From Metaruminococcus_A sp050943475 (GTDB taxonomy: Bacteria; Bacillota; Clostridia; Oscillospirales; Ruminococcaceae): 64,000 bases of DNA. How positions within the stretch are numbered: position 1 is the first letter of the stretch; each line of letters starts with the position of its first letter. The position numbers and the translations under genes are program-made. The notes beneath the pieces were generated by a model, which was given only the letters and a program-made list of their open reading frames with translations, was not told the DNA's origin and ran no database searches. Shown here one piece after another: positions 23,477-32,334 of this stretch. Location: assembly GCA_050943475.1 (NCBI GenBank), contig JBMNPF010000007.1, forward strand, positions 1-64,000, written 5' to 3'.

Positions 23477-25969
23477 ATGAGCGATAAAAAACAGTATTCG
23501 GTAGATGATATTCTCGCAGACCTGAGCCTGGAACGGGATACAGGGCGTGGAACGAAACCAAATCCGTCCGTTGATGTCGACCGGTTGATTGCGGAGATAC
23601 TGGGCGAAGAAAAGCCTCCTGTCCGCACGCCGGAGCCGGTTCAAACCAAGACGGAGCCGCCTGCTGCGGTTCGGGAAGCGGAAAGCACCCCGGTTTCGGT
23701 GGGGCAAACTGCTCAGCAGAAACCCAAGTTTACCGTTAATATCCGTTACGATGACGAGCCGGCAGCACCAAAGGAACCGCGCCGGGAATATACAATACAG
23801 CCTCAGGCGCCTGCCGCGCCGGAACTGCCTGTGAAAGAGCCGACGCTTTCAACGGTGGATTTGCTGAAGGAATCCCTTGCCGATGAGCTTGGCGTGTCAG
23901 CGCCGGCGGAACCGGAGCCGATGGACGCAGCTCCAGCCGGAGATGAAATCCAAGCGCCGTGGGCGGATTCCGGAGAATTAGCCGAAGGCGAGGCGCAGGC
24001 GGAAGTTCTTTCGGAGTCCGCCGCAGAAGAGACAGCACGGCCGGAAGCAGCTGCTGTGGAGACTTCTGCGCCCAAAATACAAGCAGCCTACGATGACGCG
24101 GGCGCCCCGGTGGACGAACCGACCCGGTACATAGATGAAGACGCCTTTTTAAAGGCAAAACAGCGTGCTGATACGCCTGTCCCACAGGAAAAAGAAGAGG
24201 GCGCAGAGTCGGAACCGGAAGAAGAGGAACTGGATTATGTGGAATACCGTTCACCGGCTGACGAGCGCGAGGTATATACCGAAATTCTTACAACCCGCAA
24301 ACGGCTGCTGCTCAGTGTAATTCTGCTGGCGGTGTTTGGCGGGCTTGCCTTGGTGTTTGCACTGGGACAGGAGTTTTTTCCGCAGCTGCTGCCGTCGGCG
24401 CTGCGCCGCAATGAACAGCCGCTCATCTATTTGGTGGTACAGTTTGTCCTGCTGGTTTCCTCTATGATGGTCTGCTGCTCCAGCCTTGGAGAAGGATTGC
24501 TTTCTGCTGTCCGGCTGCATCCAAACCGGGACAGCCTGGTTTCGCTTGCGGCGCTTTTCAGCCTAGTGCAGATGGTTGTCAGCTTCTTCCGCATTGAGGC
24601 GGTGACCGCGCCCAGCGTCCACCTGTACGGCCTTGTGGTCATTGGGGCATTGCTCTGCAACAGTTTTGCCAAGTATTTTGCCATTAACCGTATGATCCTC
24701 AACTTCCGCATTGTCTCCTCGGGATATGACAAATATGTCACAACTCTGGTGGAGGACGAAAATGTGGCGTTGGAGCTCACCCGCGGCGTTGTAAGTGATG
24801 TTCCCACCGTTGCGGTTCAGCAGAAGGCGGATTTTGTTACCGACTTTATTGGTTATTCCATTGACACCGATGCTACCGACGAGTATGCGAAGTATCTGAC
24901 GCCGCTTGCTGTTGGGTTTGCGGTTTTGCTTGGCGTGGTTTCCTTTTTCATGACCCGAAACACGGATACCGCGCTCACCACTGCGGCAGCCGTGCTCTGC
25001 GTCTTTTCGCCGTTTTCCTACCTGTTTTCGGTCGGTCTGCCCATGTCCCGTGCGGTGCGTAAGTACAACAAGCACGGCGGGGTAATCCTCTCGCCGAGTG
25101 AGGTGGATGATTTCTGTTATACCAACGCGGTTGCCGTTTCGGCGCACGACCTGTTCCCCGGTAACGCGGTCAAGCTCTATGGGATTAAAACCTTTGCGGG
25201 GCAGCGGATTGATGAAGCGCTGATGGACGCCGCCAGTGTCATTGAAGCGTCTGGCAGCGTGCTTGCCAATGTGTTCCACCAGATCACCAGCGGGGACAGT
25301 AAACTGCTCCGCCCGGTGGATACGCTGGTGTATGAGGACGGCATGGGTATTTCCGCCTGGGTGGACAACAAGCGGGTGCTGATTGGCAGCCGTGACCTGA
25401 TGATAAACCACGGCATCAGCGTGCCGTCGCGCGATTATGAGGAGCGTTATCTCAACGAGGGGCATGACCTTATCTATCTCTCCACCTCGGGAGAGCTGAC
25501 AGCGGTGTTCCTCACCAAGTTCTTTGCTGCGCCGGAGGTTAAGGCCTACATCCGGCGGCTGGAGGACAATGGGATTCGCCTGATTGTCAAGTCGGTGGAT
25601 GCAGTAATCACCCAGCAAAAGCTTGCAGAGGTCTTTGATGAAGATCCCTCGTTCTTCAAAATCCTGCCCGCCCGCCTTCATGCAACCTACGACGCACTGA
25701 CTGCGCCGGCGGAACGCGGCACCAGCTCGGTGTTAAGCAACGGCAGCTTCCGCTCCTTTGCCGGTTCTCTGATTGCCGCCAAACGGATGAAAAGCGCTAT
25801 CCTGTTGGGGAGCATTATCCAGTTTGCCGCCATTGGCCTTGGCGTACTGATGCTGATTGCCCTCACACTGGTTTCTGGCATGAGCGAGATGAAGGTGCTT
25901 TCCCTGCTGGTTTATGAATTGGTCTGGCTGGTGGCCACCTTCCTCATCCCACGCCTGAAAACCCTTTAA
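23477..25969 (+). CDS. P-type ATPase-like membrane protein lacking catalytic motifs
   Basis: The 830-residue protein has an acidic, Pro/Ala/Glu-rich cytoplasmic part (1-270), about six membrane segments (276-525) and a soluble part (545-745) that looks like the P and N domains of a heavy-metal P-type ATPase (VDNKRVLIGSRDLMINHGI resembles the N-domain strand), then two C-terminal helices. The phosphorylation motif DKTGT is replaced: the Asp position is Ser555 in AVSAHDLF. The TGDN motif reads VKSVD and the CPC position reads SPF. It thus cannot be a normal pump. Ribosome site GGGAGG precedes ATG 23477. Function unknown; a structural or sensing role is possible. Confidence 0.7.
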   Translation: MSDKKQYSVDDILADLSLERDTGRGTKPNPSVDVDRLIAEILGEEKPPVRTPEPVQTKTEPPAAVREAESTPVSVGQTAQQKPKFTVNIRYDDEPAAPKEPRREYTIQPQAPAAPELPVKEPTLSTVDLLKESLADELGVSAPAEPEPMDAAPAGDEIQAPWADSGELAEGEAQAEVLSESAAEETARPEAAAVETSAPKIQAAYDDAGAPVDEPTRYIDEDAFLKAKQRADTPVPQEKEEGAESEPEEEELDYVEYRSPADEREVYTEILTTRKRLLLSVILLAVFGGLALVFALGQEFFPQLLPSALRRNEQPLIYLVVQFVLLVSSMMVCCSSLGEGLLSAVRLHPNRDSLVSLAALFSLVQMVVSFFRIEAVTAPSVHLYGLVVIGALLCNSFAKYFAINRMILNFRIVSSGYDKYVTTLVEDENVALELTRGVVSDVPTVAVQQKADFVTDFIGYSIDTDATDEYAKYLTPLAVGFAVLLGVVSFFMTRNTDTALTTAAAVLCVFSPFSYLFSVGLPMSRAVRKYNKHGGVILSPSEVDDFCYTNAVAVSAHDLFPGNAVKLYGIKTFAGQRIDEALMDAASVIEASGSVLANVFHQITSGDSKLLRPVDTLVYEDGMGISAWVDNKRVLIGSRDLMINHGISVPSRDYEERYLNEGHDLIYLSTSGELTAVFLTKFFAAPEVKAYIRRLEDNGIRLIVKSVDAVITQQKLAEVFDEDPSFFKILPARLHATYDALTAPAERGTSSVLSNGSFRSFAGSLIAAKRMKSAILLGSIIQFAAIGLGVLMLIALTLVSGMSEMKVLSLLVYELVWLVATFLIPRLKTL

Positions 25970-26000
25970 CCCGGTTCGCTGATTTCCGGTAAAATGTTAC

Positions 26001-26039
26001 AAGCCGCACGGCAAAATGCTGTGCGGCTTGTTTGCTTTT
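26001..26039 (+). terminator. Terminator after the ATPase-like gene
   Basis: AAGCCGCAC-g-GC and GC-t-GTGCGGCTT around AAAAT, then GTTTGCTTTT. Confidence 0.85.
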
Positions 26040-26128
26040 GACGGATATACGGTGAATCATTTTTTCTTTTTTGTGCAATATCCTAAATTTTCAAACATAT
26101 ATTTAGCACAAAAGTAGAGGAAAAAGAA

Positions 26129-26157
26129 TTGCGCTGTTTATGCAAACGTGATATAAT
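26129..26157 (+). promoter_or_regulatory. Promoter of the EF-G-like gene
   Basis: TTGCGC (26129-26134), 17 nt, TATAAT (26152-26157). The surrounding 26040-26200 is AT-rich with no ORF. Confidence 0.7.
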
Positions 26158-26210
26158 TCAACCATCATATTTATTTTTTATATGAAGTATGAACAAAAGG
26201 GAGTGGTCGT

Positions 26211-28277
26211 ATGAGCCGTTTCGGGGCGGACAGGATAAAAAATATTGCATTAGCTGGTCATGCGGGGTCTGGTAAGACTTCACTTGCAGAAGCTATGATG
26301 TTCAAGGCGGGAGTCATTGACCGCCTGGGAAAAGTGACCGAAGGCAATACTGTGTGCGATTTTGATCCGGAAGAGGTAAAGCGCAAAGCGTCGTTATCCC
26401 TTTCACTTGCGCAGTTTGACTATAACGATGTCAAGCTGAATTTACTGAACACCCCCGGCCTGTTTGATTTTGTAACAGGGCTGTATGAGGGCGTCAGCGC
26501 GGCGGACAGCGTTCTGATTGCGGTCTCCGGGAAATCCGGCGTGACCGTGGGCGCGAAAAAGGCCTATAAACTGGCGAAGAAAAACGGAAAAGCCACCATG
26601 TTTTTTGTTGGGAAAATGGACAGCGAAAACGCTGATTTCTATAAAGTGCTGGAAAACCTGAAAGCATCTTTTGGACCGTCGGTTTGCCCGATTGTCGTCC
26701 CCTATGACGGCGGTAGCGGGGTGGAATGCTACATCAACCTGCTGGAGATGCGCGCCTATAAGTACGATGCAAAAGGCGTGGCGACCCCAGTGGATATGCC
26801 GGACACCGAACACCGGCTGGACGGCCTGATTGAGGCCATCAGCGAAGCGATTGCTGAGACCGATGAAGAACTGTTTGAAAAGTTTTTCTCCGGCGAGCAG
26901 TTCACTTACTTTGAGCTGATTACCGGGCTGCACAACGGCATTAAGAGCGGGGCGATTACACCGGTGCTCTGCGGCAGCCAGCAAACCCTTGCAGGCATTG
27001 ACATGCTGCTGGACGCTGTTGCCAAAATGCTTCCGTCTGCGGCGGAGGCTTCTGGCCGGGAGGCGGTCTGCGCCGATTCGGTCATCAATGTGGACTGCGA
27101 CGCTTCCTCTCTTTTAAGCGCGTATGTATTTAAAACGGTTGCCGACCCGTTTGTCGGCAAGCTGTCCTTTGTCAAGGTGATTTCCGGCGTGCTGAATGCG
27201 GAGGCGGCGGTTGTCAATATGACAACCGGGCAGCCGGAAAAAATCGGCAAACTGCTTAATATCCGCGGCAAACGGCAGGATGAGGTCAAGGAAGCTGCGG
27301 CGGGCGATCTAGTGGCGATCACCAAGCTCGGCGCGGTGACCGGGGATACCCTCTGCGACCCGAAGCGGCAGGTCGTATTCGATAAAATGGAATTCCCGGA
27401 GCCCTGCTATTCGCTGGCGGTTAAAACGGCGGCCAATGGGGATGAAAGCAAGGTGTCCAGCGGAATTCACCGTCTGCTGGAGGAGGATTTGACCCTTTCG
27501 TTCGCCCTGAACACCGAGACACACCAGCAAATCCTCAGCGGTCTGGGCGAGCAGCACCTGGATGTTGCAGTTGCAAAACTCAAGAGCAAATTCGGCGTTG
27601 CGGTGGATTTGGAACCGCCGATCATCGCCTACCGTGAGACCATCCGCAAAAAGGTCAAGGCGGAGGGGAAACATAAGAAACAAACCGGCGGACACGGTCA
27701 GTACGGCCATGTCGTTATTGAATTTGAGCCGTGGAATTGTGAGGATCTGGTCTTTGAGGAAAAGGTCTTTGGCGGCTCGGTGCCAAAAGGGTACTTCCCG
27801 GCGGTTGAAAAGGGCTTGCGTGACAGCGTGCTCAAGGGGGTATTGGCGGGTTACCCGGTGGTTGGCGTTAAGGCGACGCTGCTGGATGGATCGTATCATC
27901 CGGTTGACTCGTCGGAAATGGCGTTTAAGACGGCGGCTGGCCTTGCTTACCGCGAAGGGATTGCCCAGGCATCTCCGATTTTGCTGGAGCCAATCGGCCT
28001 GCTCAAGGCGGTTGTGCCCGACGACAAGACCGGCGATTTAATGGGTGAACTCAACAAGCGGCGCGGCCGTGTGCTGGGCATGAACCCGGAGGAAGAAGGC
28101 TATACCGTTATTGAAGCCAATGCGCCGATGGCAGAGATGCAGGATTTTGCGAATGTCCTGCGCCAGATGACCCAGGGTGACGGCAGTTTCACACTGGCGT
28201 TTGAGCGTTATGAACCGCTGCCGGAACAGATGCAGGGCGCGGTTATTGCAAAAGCGGCTGAAATTTTTGGCAAATAA
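26211..28277 (+). CDS. Divergent elongation factor G-like protein
   Basis: The 688-residue protein has the five-domain EF-G layout. Seen: P-loop GHAGSGKT (16-23), domain II, and domain IV with KKQTGGHGQYGHV and VDSSEMAFKTAAG. The GTPase motifs are altered. G3 is NTPGL (80-84) in place of DTPGH, losing the Mg-binding Asp and catalytic His. G4 is GKMD (134-137) instead of NKMD. It is therefore a member of the EF-G-2-like paralogues, not the canonical fusA, and its hydrolysis is doubtful. Such proteins occur in Clostridia beside a true EF-G. It has its own promoter; the DUF4830 gene follows by 62 nt. Confidence 0.85.
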   Translation: MSRFGADRIKNIALAGHAGSGKTSLAEAMMFKAGVIDRLGKVTEGNTVCDFDPEEVKRKASLSLSLAQFDYNDVKLNLLNTPGLFDFVTGLYEGVSAADSVLIAVSGKSGVTVGAKKAYKLAKKNGKATMFFVGKMDSENADFYKVLENLKASFGPSVCPIVVPYDGGSGVECYINLLEMRAYKYDAKGVATPVDMPDTEHRLDGLIEAISEAIAETDEELFEKFFSGEQFTYFELITGLHNGIKSGAITPVLCGSQQTLAGIDMLLDAVAKMLPSAAEASGREAVCADSVINVDCDASSLLSAYVFKTVADPFVGKLSFVKVISGVLNAEAAVVNMTTGQPEKIGKLLNIRGKRQDEVKEAAAGDLVAITKLGAVTGDTLCDPKRQVVFDKMEFPEPCYSLAVKTAANGDESKVSSGIHRLLEEDLTLSFALNTETHQQILSGLGEQHLDVAVAKLKSKFGVAVDLEPPIIAYRETIRKKVKAEGKHKKQTGGHGQYGHVVIEFEPWNCEDLVFEEKVFGGSVPKGYFPAVEKGLRDSVLKGVLAGYPVVGVKATLLDGSYHPVDSSEMAFKTAAGLAYREGIAQASPILLEPIGLLKAVVPDDKTGDLMGELNKRRGRVLGMNPEEEGYTVIEANAPMAEMQDFANVLRQMTQGDGSFTLAFERYEPLPEQMQGAVIAKAAEIFGK

Positions 28278-28339
28278 GACTGAACAGGAACACAGGGGCA
28301 TATACATTACTATTGTGTCAGCAATAGGGGGTAATGTAG

Positions 28340-28819
28340 ATGTTTCTGTGTTCTGTTCGTATGTCCAAACTAAAGATTTTTGCCATCTTTGCAATGATTC
28401 TTGCCGCGGGGATTACGGCCATCGTTGTCATCACCAATGCAAATTCCGGGAGCAAGCCCCCGGAATCCCTGCCGCCGGAGGAGATGATGGCGGCGGAAAC
28501 CGGGGAGCAGCGGGTGGCGTTCTTGACCTATTTCGGTTGGGAAGTTGTTGCGGATCCGACCGAGGTGGCAGAGGTGACCATCCCGGCGGAATTTGACGAT
28601 GTTTACCAGAACTACAATGCCATTCAAAAACAGCAGGGGTTGGATTTGGAGGCGTATAAGGGTCAGACCGTTACGCGCTATACCTATCTTGTCACCAATT
28701 ACCCTGAAGGAAAGAGCAACGTCTATGCGCATATCCTCGTTTTTGAAAACAGGATTGTTGGCGGCGACGTCTGTTCCAGCGAGTTGGATGGTTTTATGCA
28801 CGGTTTTATGCAGCCGTAG
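28340..28819 (+). CDS. DUF4830 family membrane-anchored protein
   Basis: The 159-residue product has an N-terminal membrane anchor (about 10-30) and an extracytoplasmic domain with the DUF4830 pattern: FLTYFGWEV, VTIPAEFDDVYQNYNAIQ, RYTYLVTNYP and GGDVCSSELDGFMHGF. Function unknown; the family is restricted to Clostridia as far as I know. GGGGGT lies 9 nt before ATG 28340; the alternative ATG at 28361 lacks a ribosome site. It lies between the EF-G-like and pseudouridine synthase genes. A terminator follows. Confidence 0.85.
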   Translation: MFLCSVRMSKLKIFAIFAMILAAGITAIVVITNANSGSKPPESLPPEEMMAAETGEQRVAFLTYFGWEVVADPTEVAEVTIPAEFDDVYQNYNAIQKQQGLDLEAYKGQTVTRYTYLVTNYPEGKSNVYAHILVFENRIVGGDVCSSELDGFMHGFMQP

Positions 28820-28867
28820 CGTTGCATTCCGGTTTAAGATCGGGTACAATGGGAATAATCGCTGAAA

Positions 28868-28900
28868 AAGGCCCTGCGCAGTGAGCGGGGCCTTGTTTTT
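28868..28900 (+). terminator. Terminator before the pseudouridine synthase gene
   Basis: AAGGCCC pairs with GGGGCCTT and is followed by GTTTTT. It lies only 20 nt before the next start codon, so it may attenuate as well. Confidence 0.75.
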
Positions 28901-28919
28901 ATGCCGGAGGATGAAAAGT

Positions 28920-29645
28920 ATGCGCCTTGACCGTTTTTTAACCAGCCAGAATGCGGCGACCCGCCGTGAAGCAAAAGAATTGTGCAGGGCGGGGCTTGTC
29001 CGAGTCAACGGCGTGCCGGTTAAGGATGCGTCGATGAATGTTGATCCCGCTGCCGACACGGTGCTGCTGCGCGGGGTACCGGTGGAATTCAAAGAACACC
29101 TGTATGTAATGCTCAACAAGCCGCAGGGGGTTATCTGTGCGACCGAGGACGGCAGGCATCAAACGGTATTGGATTTGGTTCCGCCGGAACTGTACCGCCG
29201 CGGAATGGCGCCGGCGGGCCGGCTTGATATTGATACCGAAGGGTTTGTCCTGCTGACCGACGACGGCGATTTTGCCCACCGGATGCTCTCGCCGAAGCAC
29301 CATGTTCCAAAGACTTATCAGGCGGTGCTGGAGCATCCCATCAGCAGCGAAGAAATAGAAGCGTTCTGCGGCGGCATTGTCCTTGCGGACGGAACAAAAT
29401 GCCTGCCTGCTCAGTGCAGGATTGTGCGGGAGGGGGACAAGCCGCTGGCTGAGGTTGTGCTGTACGAAGGAAAATACCATCAGGTTAAGCGGATGTTTGA
29501 GGCGGTTGGCAACCATGTAGAGCGTTTGAAGCGTATAAAAATCGGCGGATTGGAACTGGACCCGAATTTGGCGCCGGGAGAATGCCGAGAAATGTTGCAC
29601 AAAGAATGTGAGTTGATTTTAGGCAGTAATTTGAGCCAAAAATGA
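28920..29645 (+). CDS. RsuA/RluB family pseudouridine synthase
   Basis: The enzyme converts a uridine of rRNA to pseudouridine. Seen in 241 residues: an N-terminal S4 RNA-binding domain (MRLDRFLTSQNAATRREAKE), then the catalytic motif GRLDIDTEGFVLLTDDG with the catalytic Asp, and YHQVKRMFEAVGNHV near the C-terminus. Whether it acts on 16S or 23S rRNA cannot be told. The start at 28920 is chosen because GGAGG lies 9 nt before it; the ATG three codons upstream touches that site. Confidence 0.9.
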   Translation: MRLDRFLTSQNAATRREAKELCRAGLVRVNGVPVKDASMNVDPAADTVLLRGVPVEFKEHLYVMLNKPQGVICATEDGRHQTVLDLVPPELYRRGMAPAGRLDIDTEGFVLLTDDGDFAHRMLSPKHHVPKTYQAVLEHPISSEEIEAFCGGIVLADGTKCLPAQCRIVREGDKPLAEVVLYEGKYHQVKRMFEAVGNHVERLKRIKIGGLELDPNLAPGECREMLHKECELILGSNLSQK

Positions 29646-29719
29646 ACAAATTTTGTCCTCGGACCTAATTTTAGTAAATATACATAAACTGGATTTTGAA
29701 TCTTTGGCTAATAACCTTA

Positions 29720-29749
29720 TTGCTTTTTGGCAGGCGGATTTGTTATAGT
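29720..29749 (+). promoter_or_regulatory. Promoter of the MsmX/UgpC-type ATPase gene
   Basis: TTGCTT (29720-29725), 18 nt, TATAGT (29744-29749), about 42 nt before the ATG. Confidence 0.6.
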
Positions 29750-29790
29750 ATACATGTAATGTTGCTACAAATAATTAGGAGGTACATATA

Positions 29791-30900
29791 ATGGCAAACG
29801 TATCATTACGCAATATTCAGAAAGTTTATGCTGGCGGCGTTCAGGCTGTTTCTGACTTTAACCTGGAGATTGAAGACAAGGAGTTCTTGGTACTCGTTGG
29901 TCCTTCCGGCTGTGGTAAATCCACCACGCTGCGTATGATTGCAGGTCTGGAAGAAATCACCGGTGGTCAGCTTTACATTGGCGAGACCCTGATGAACGAC
30001 GTTGCTCCGAAAGACCGCGATATTGCAATGGTTTTCCAGAACTACGCTCTGTACCCGCATATGACTGTATTTGACAACATGGCATTCGGTCTGAAACTCC
30101 GTAAAACTCCGAAGGATGAGATCAAACGCCGCGTTGAAGAAGCTGCTCGTATCCTCGATATTTCCCACCTGCTCGACCGTAAACCGAAAGCTCTTTCCGG
30201 TGGTCAGAGACAGCGTGTTGCGCTGGGCCGTGCAATCGTTCGTGACCCGAAGGTCTTCCTTCTTGACGAACCGCTCTCCAACTTGGACGCAAAACTCCGT
30301 GCGCAGATGCGTACCGAGCTGACCAAGCTGCATTATCGTCTGGGTACCACCTTCATTTACGTTACCCATGACCAGACTGAGGCTATGACCATGGCTGACA
30401 GAATCGTTGTTATGAAAGACGGTTTCATTCAGCAGGTTGATACCCCGCAGAACCTGTACGACAAACCGTGCAATGTCTTCGTTGCAGGCTTCATTGGTTC
30501 TCCGCAGATGAACTTCATTGACGCAACCCTTGTTGAGGAAGGCGGCAAAGTTTGCTTCGCGTTTGGCCAGTACAAAATTCCGCTTCCGGCTGCAAAAGCA
30601 GACAACGAAGCTGTTAAAGCTGCTATTGGCAAGGAAGTCATCATCGGTATCCGTCCGGAGTGCATCCATGACGAAGAGATGTACCTCTCCGCAGTAACCG
30701 ACGGTGTTGTTGAGGCCAATGTAGATGTTGTTGAGTTGATGGGCGCTGAGACCTACCTGTATCTGGATTGCGAAGGCAATAATATTACTGCTCGCGTATC
30801 CCGTACCAAAGCTCGCCCGGGCGACAAGATTCAGGTTGCGATTGACCTCAACCGTGTCAACATTTTTGACAAAGAAACCGAGCAGGTCATCTGCAACTAA
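29791..30900 (+). CDS. ABC transporter ATPase of the MsmX/UgpC (sugar) type
   Basis: Powers carbohydrate ABC importers. The 369-residue protein has Walker A GPSGCGKST (38-46), Q-loop VFQNYALYPHMTV, signature LSGGQRQRVALGRA, Walker B VFLLDEPLSNLDA, switch His in VTHDQTEAMT, and the C-terminal OB-type regulatory domain (about 240-369) of this subfamily. No permease or binding protein lies nearby, so it is an orphan that may serve several importers, as MsmX does. Codon use differs from the neighbours (biased to ATC, GGT, CGT), which indicates high expression. Its own promoter and strong terminator flank it. Confidence 0.92.
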   Translation: MANVSLRNIQKVYAGGVQAVSDFNLEIEDKEFLVLVGPSGCGKSTTLRMIAGLEEITGGQLYIGETLMNDVAPKDRDIAMVFQNYALYPHMTVFDNMAFGLKLRKTPKDEIKRRVEEAARILDISHLLDRKPKALSGGQRQRVALGRAIVRDPKVFLLDEPLSNLDAKLRAQMRTELTKLHYRLGTTFIYVTHDQTEAMTMADRIVVMKDGFIQQVDTPQNLYDKPCNVFVAGFIGSPQMNFIDATLVEEGGKVCFAFGQYKIPLPAAKADNEAVKAAIGKEVIIGIRPECIHDEEMYLSAVTDGVVEANVDVVELMGAETYLYLDCEGNNITARVSRTKARPGDKIQVAIDLNRVNIFDKETEQVICN

Positions 30901-30933
30901 GTTTGCCATAATTCCGTGTAACTCCAAACAGAT

Positions 30934-30967
30934 AAACCGCTGCACAATATGTGCAGCGGTTTTTTGT
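30934..30967 (+). terminator. Terminator after the ABC ATPase gene
   Basis: AAACCGCTGCACA and TGTGCAGCGGTTT pair perfectly around ATA, followed by TTTG. Confidence 0.9.
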
Positions 30968-31109
30968 TGGGATGATCTGCCATCTGCTTTTTCATAATTT
31001 ATTAACAACCGGCCGGTTGAAATGTGTTACAATTTGTAATATATCTGGCTGGTTTGGTATTTTGCTTTGAAATATTTACAAAATTAAACCTGAATTTATT
31101 CGCAATATG

Positions 31110-31138
31110 TTGCAAAATGTTAAAAACTTATGTAAAAT
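31110..31138 (+). promoter_or_regulatory. Promoter of the PucR/CdaR-type regulator
   Basis: TTGCAA (31110-31115), 17 nt, TAAAAT (31133-31138). Confidence 0.6.
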
Positions 31139-31184
31139 AGAATTTGATCTGTAAATATTCTTTAGAAATAAGAGGGGATAGATT

Positions 31185-32270
31185 ATGTCGAATCGGTTGT
31201 TTCAGGGGATTGTCCATCAAATGCGGGATACCATTGACCGTGTCATCGGCGTAGTAGATGACCAGGCGACGGTCATTGCATGCAGCGAACTGTCCAGAAT
31301 TGGCATTACCAATGAATATATTTCTCTGGATATTACCGATGGACACGACGTTTTCATCCGGGACGGCTATACCTATAAACCGTTTGGTTCCCATATTAAA
31401 CCGGATTATGCGGTTTTTGTGGAGGGAATTGACGACGCTGCTGCCAAATATGCACAGATTCTTGCGGTGACGCTTTCCAGCATTAAGCAGTACTATGATG
31501 AAAAATATGACCGCAACAACTTTATTAAAAATGTTGTTTTGGATAACATTTTGCCGGGCGACATCTATGTTAAGGCGCGTGAGCTGCACTTTAACACCGA
31601 CGTCAGCCGCGTTGCGCTGCTTATCCGCATCACCTCGTCGCATGACGTTTCGGCCTACGATGTGATTCAAAATCTCTTTCCGGACAAACAGAAGGACTTT
31701 GTTTTTAACATCAGCGAAACTGAAATTGTGCTGATTAAGGAAATTAAGCCGACCATTGAGTCCAAAGACCTGGAAAAGCTGGCCTGTTCGATTGTAGACA
31801 CCCTTTCCAGCGAGTTTTACACCAAAGCGGTTGTGGGCATTGGCACACCGGTCGTTGGGGTTAAGGATTTGGCGCATTCCTTTAAAGAGGCGCAGATTGC
31901 CCTTGAGGTTGGAAAGGTGTTTGATACCGACAAGGCCATTGTCAGTTATGACAACCTGGGGATTGCCCGTCTGATTTACCAGCTTCCGACCACCCTCTGC
32001 GAAACCTTTTTAAGAGAAGTGTTTAAGCGGGGTTCGATTGAGTCGCTGGATTACGAGACGTTGTTTACTATCCAGAAATTCTTTGAAAATAACCTGAATG
32101 TGTCTGAAACTTCCAGAAAGCTGTTTGTACACAGAAACACGCTGGTTTATCGCCTGGAAAAGATAAAAAAACTGACCGGGCTTGATCTGCGTGAGTTTGA
32201 CCATGCCATCATCTTCAAAATTGCGCTGATGGTAAAGAAATACTTGACCTCAAATCCGGTTAAATTTTAA
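31185..32270 (+). CDS. PucR/CdaR family transcriptional regulator
   Basis: The 361-residue protein ends in the PucR-type helix-turn-helix: FFENNLNVSETSRKLFVHRN (about 304-323), followed by TLVYRLEKIKKLTGLDLR. The central part (about 195-300) looks like the GGDEF-like CdaR domain (VGIGTPVVGVKDLAHSFKEAQIAL), and the N-terminal part a sugar-diacid or small-molecule sensing domain. The ligand is unknown. It lies immediately after the orphan sugar ATPase and could control it. ftsE begins 64 nt after its stop. Confidence 0.85.
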   Translation: MSNRLFQGIVHQMRDTIDRVIGVVDDQATVIACSELSRIGITNEYISLDITDGHDVFIRDGYTYKPFGSHIKPDYAVFVEGIDDAAAKYAQILAVTLSSIKQYYDEKYDRNNFIKNVVLDNILPGDIYVKARELHFNTDVSRVALLIRITSSHDVSAYDVIQNLFPDKQKDFVFNISETEIVLIKEIKPTIESKDLEKLACSIVDTLSSEFYTKAVVGIGTPVVGVKDLAHSFKEAQIALEVGKVFDTDKAIVSYDNLGIARLIYQLPTTLCETFLREVFKRGSIESLDYETLFTIQKFFENNLNVSETSRKLFVHRNTLVYRLEKIKKLTGLDLREFDHAIIFKIALMVKKYLTSNPVKF

Positions 32271-32334
32271 CCGGATGCCGTTTGACGGTGGGACGAATGA
32301 AGGACCGATACTCTTTTGAATTGTGGTGCAGTCT

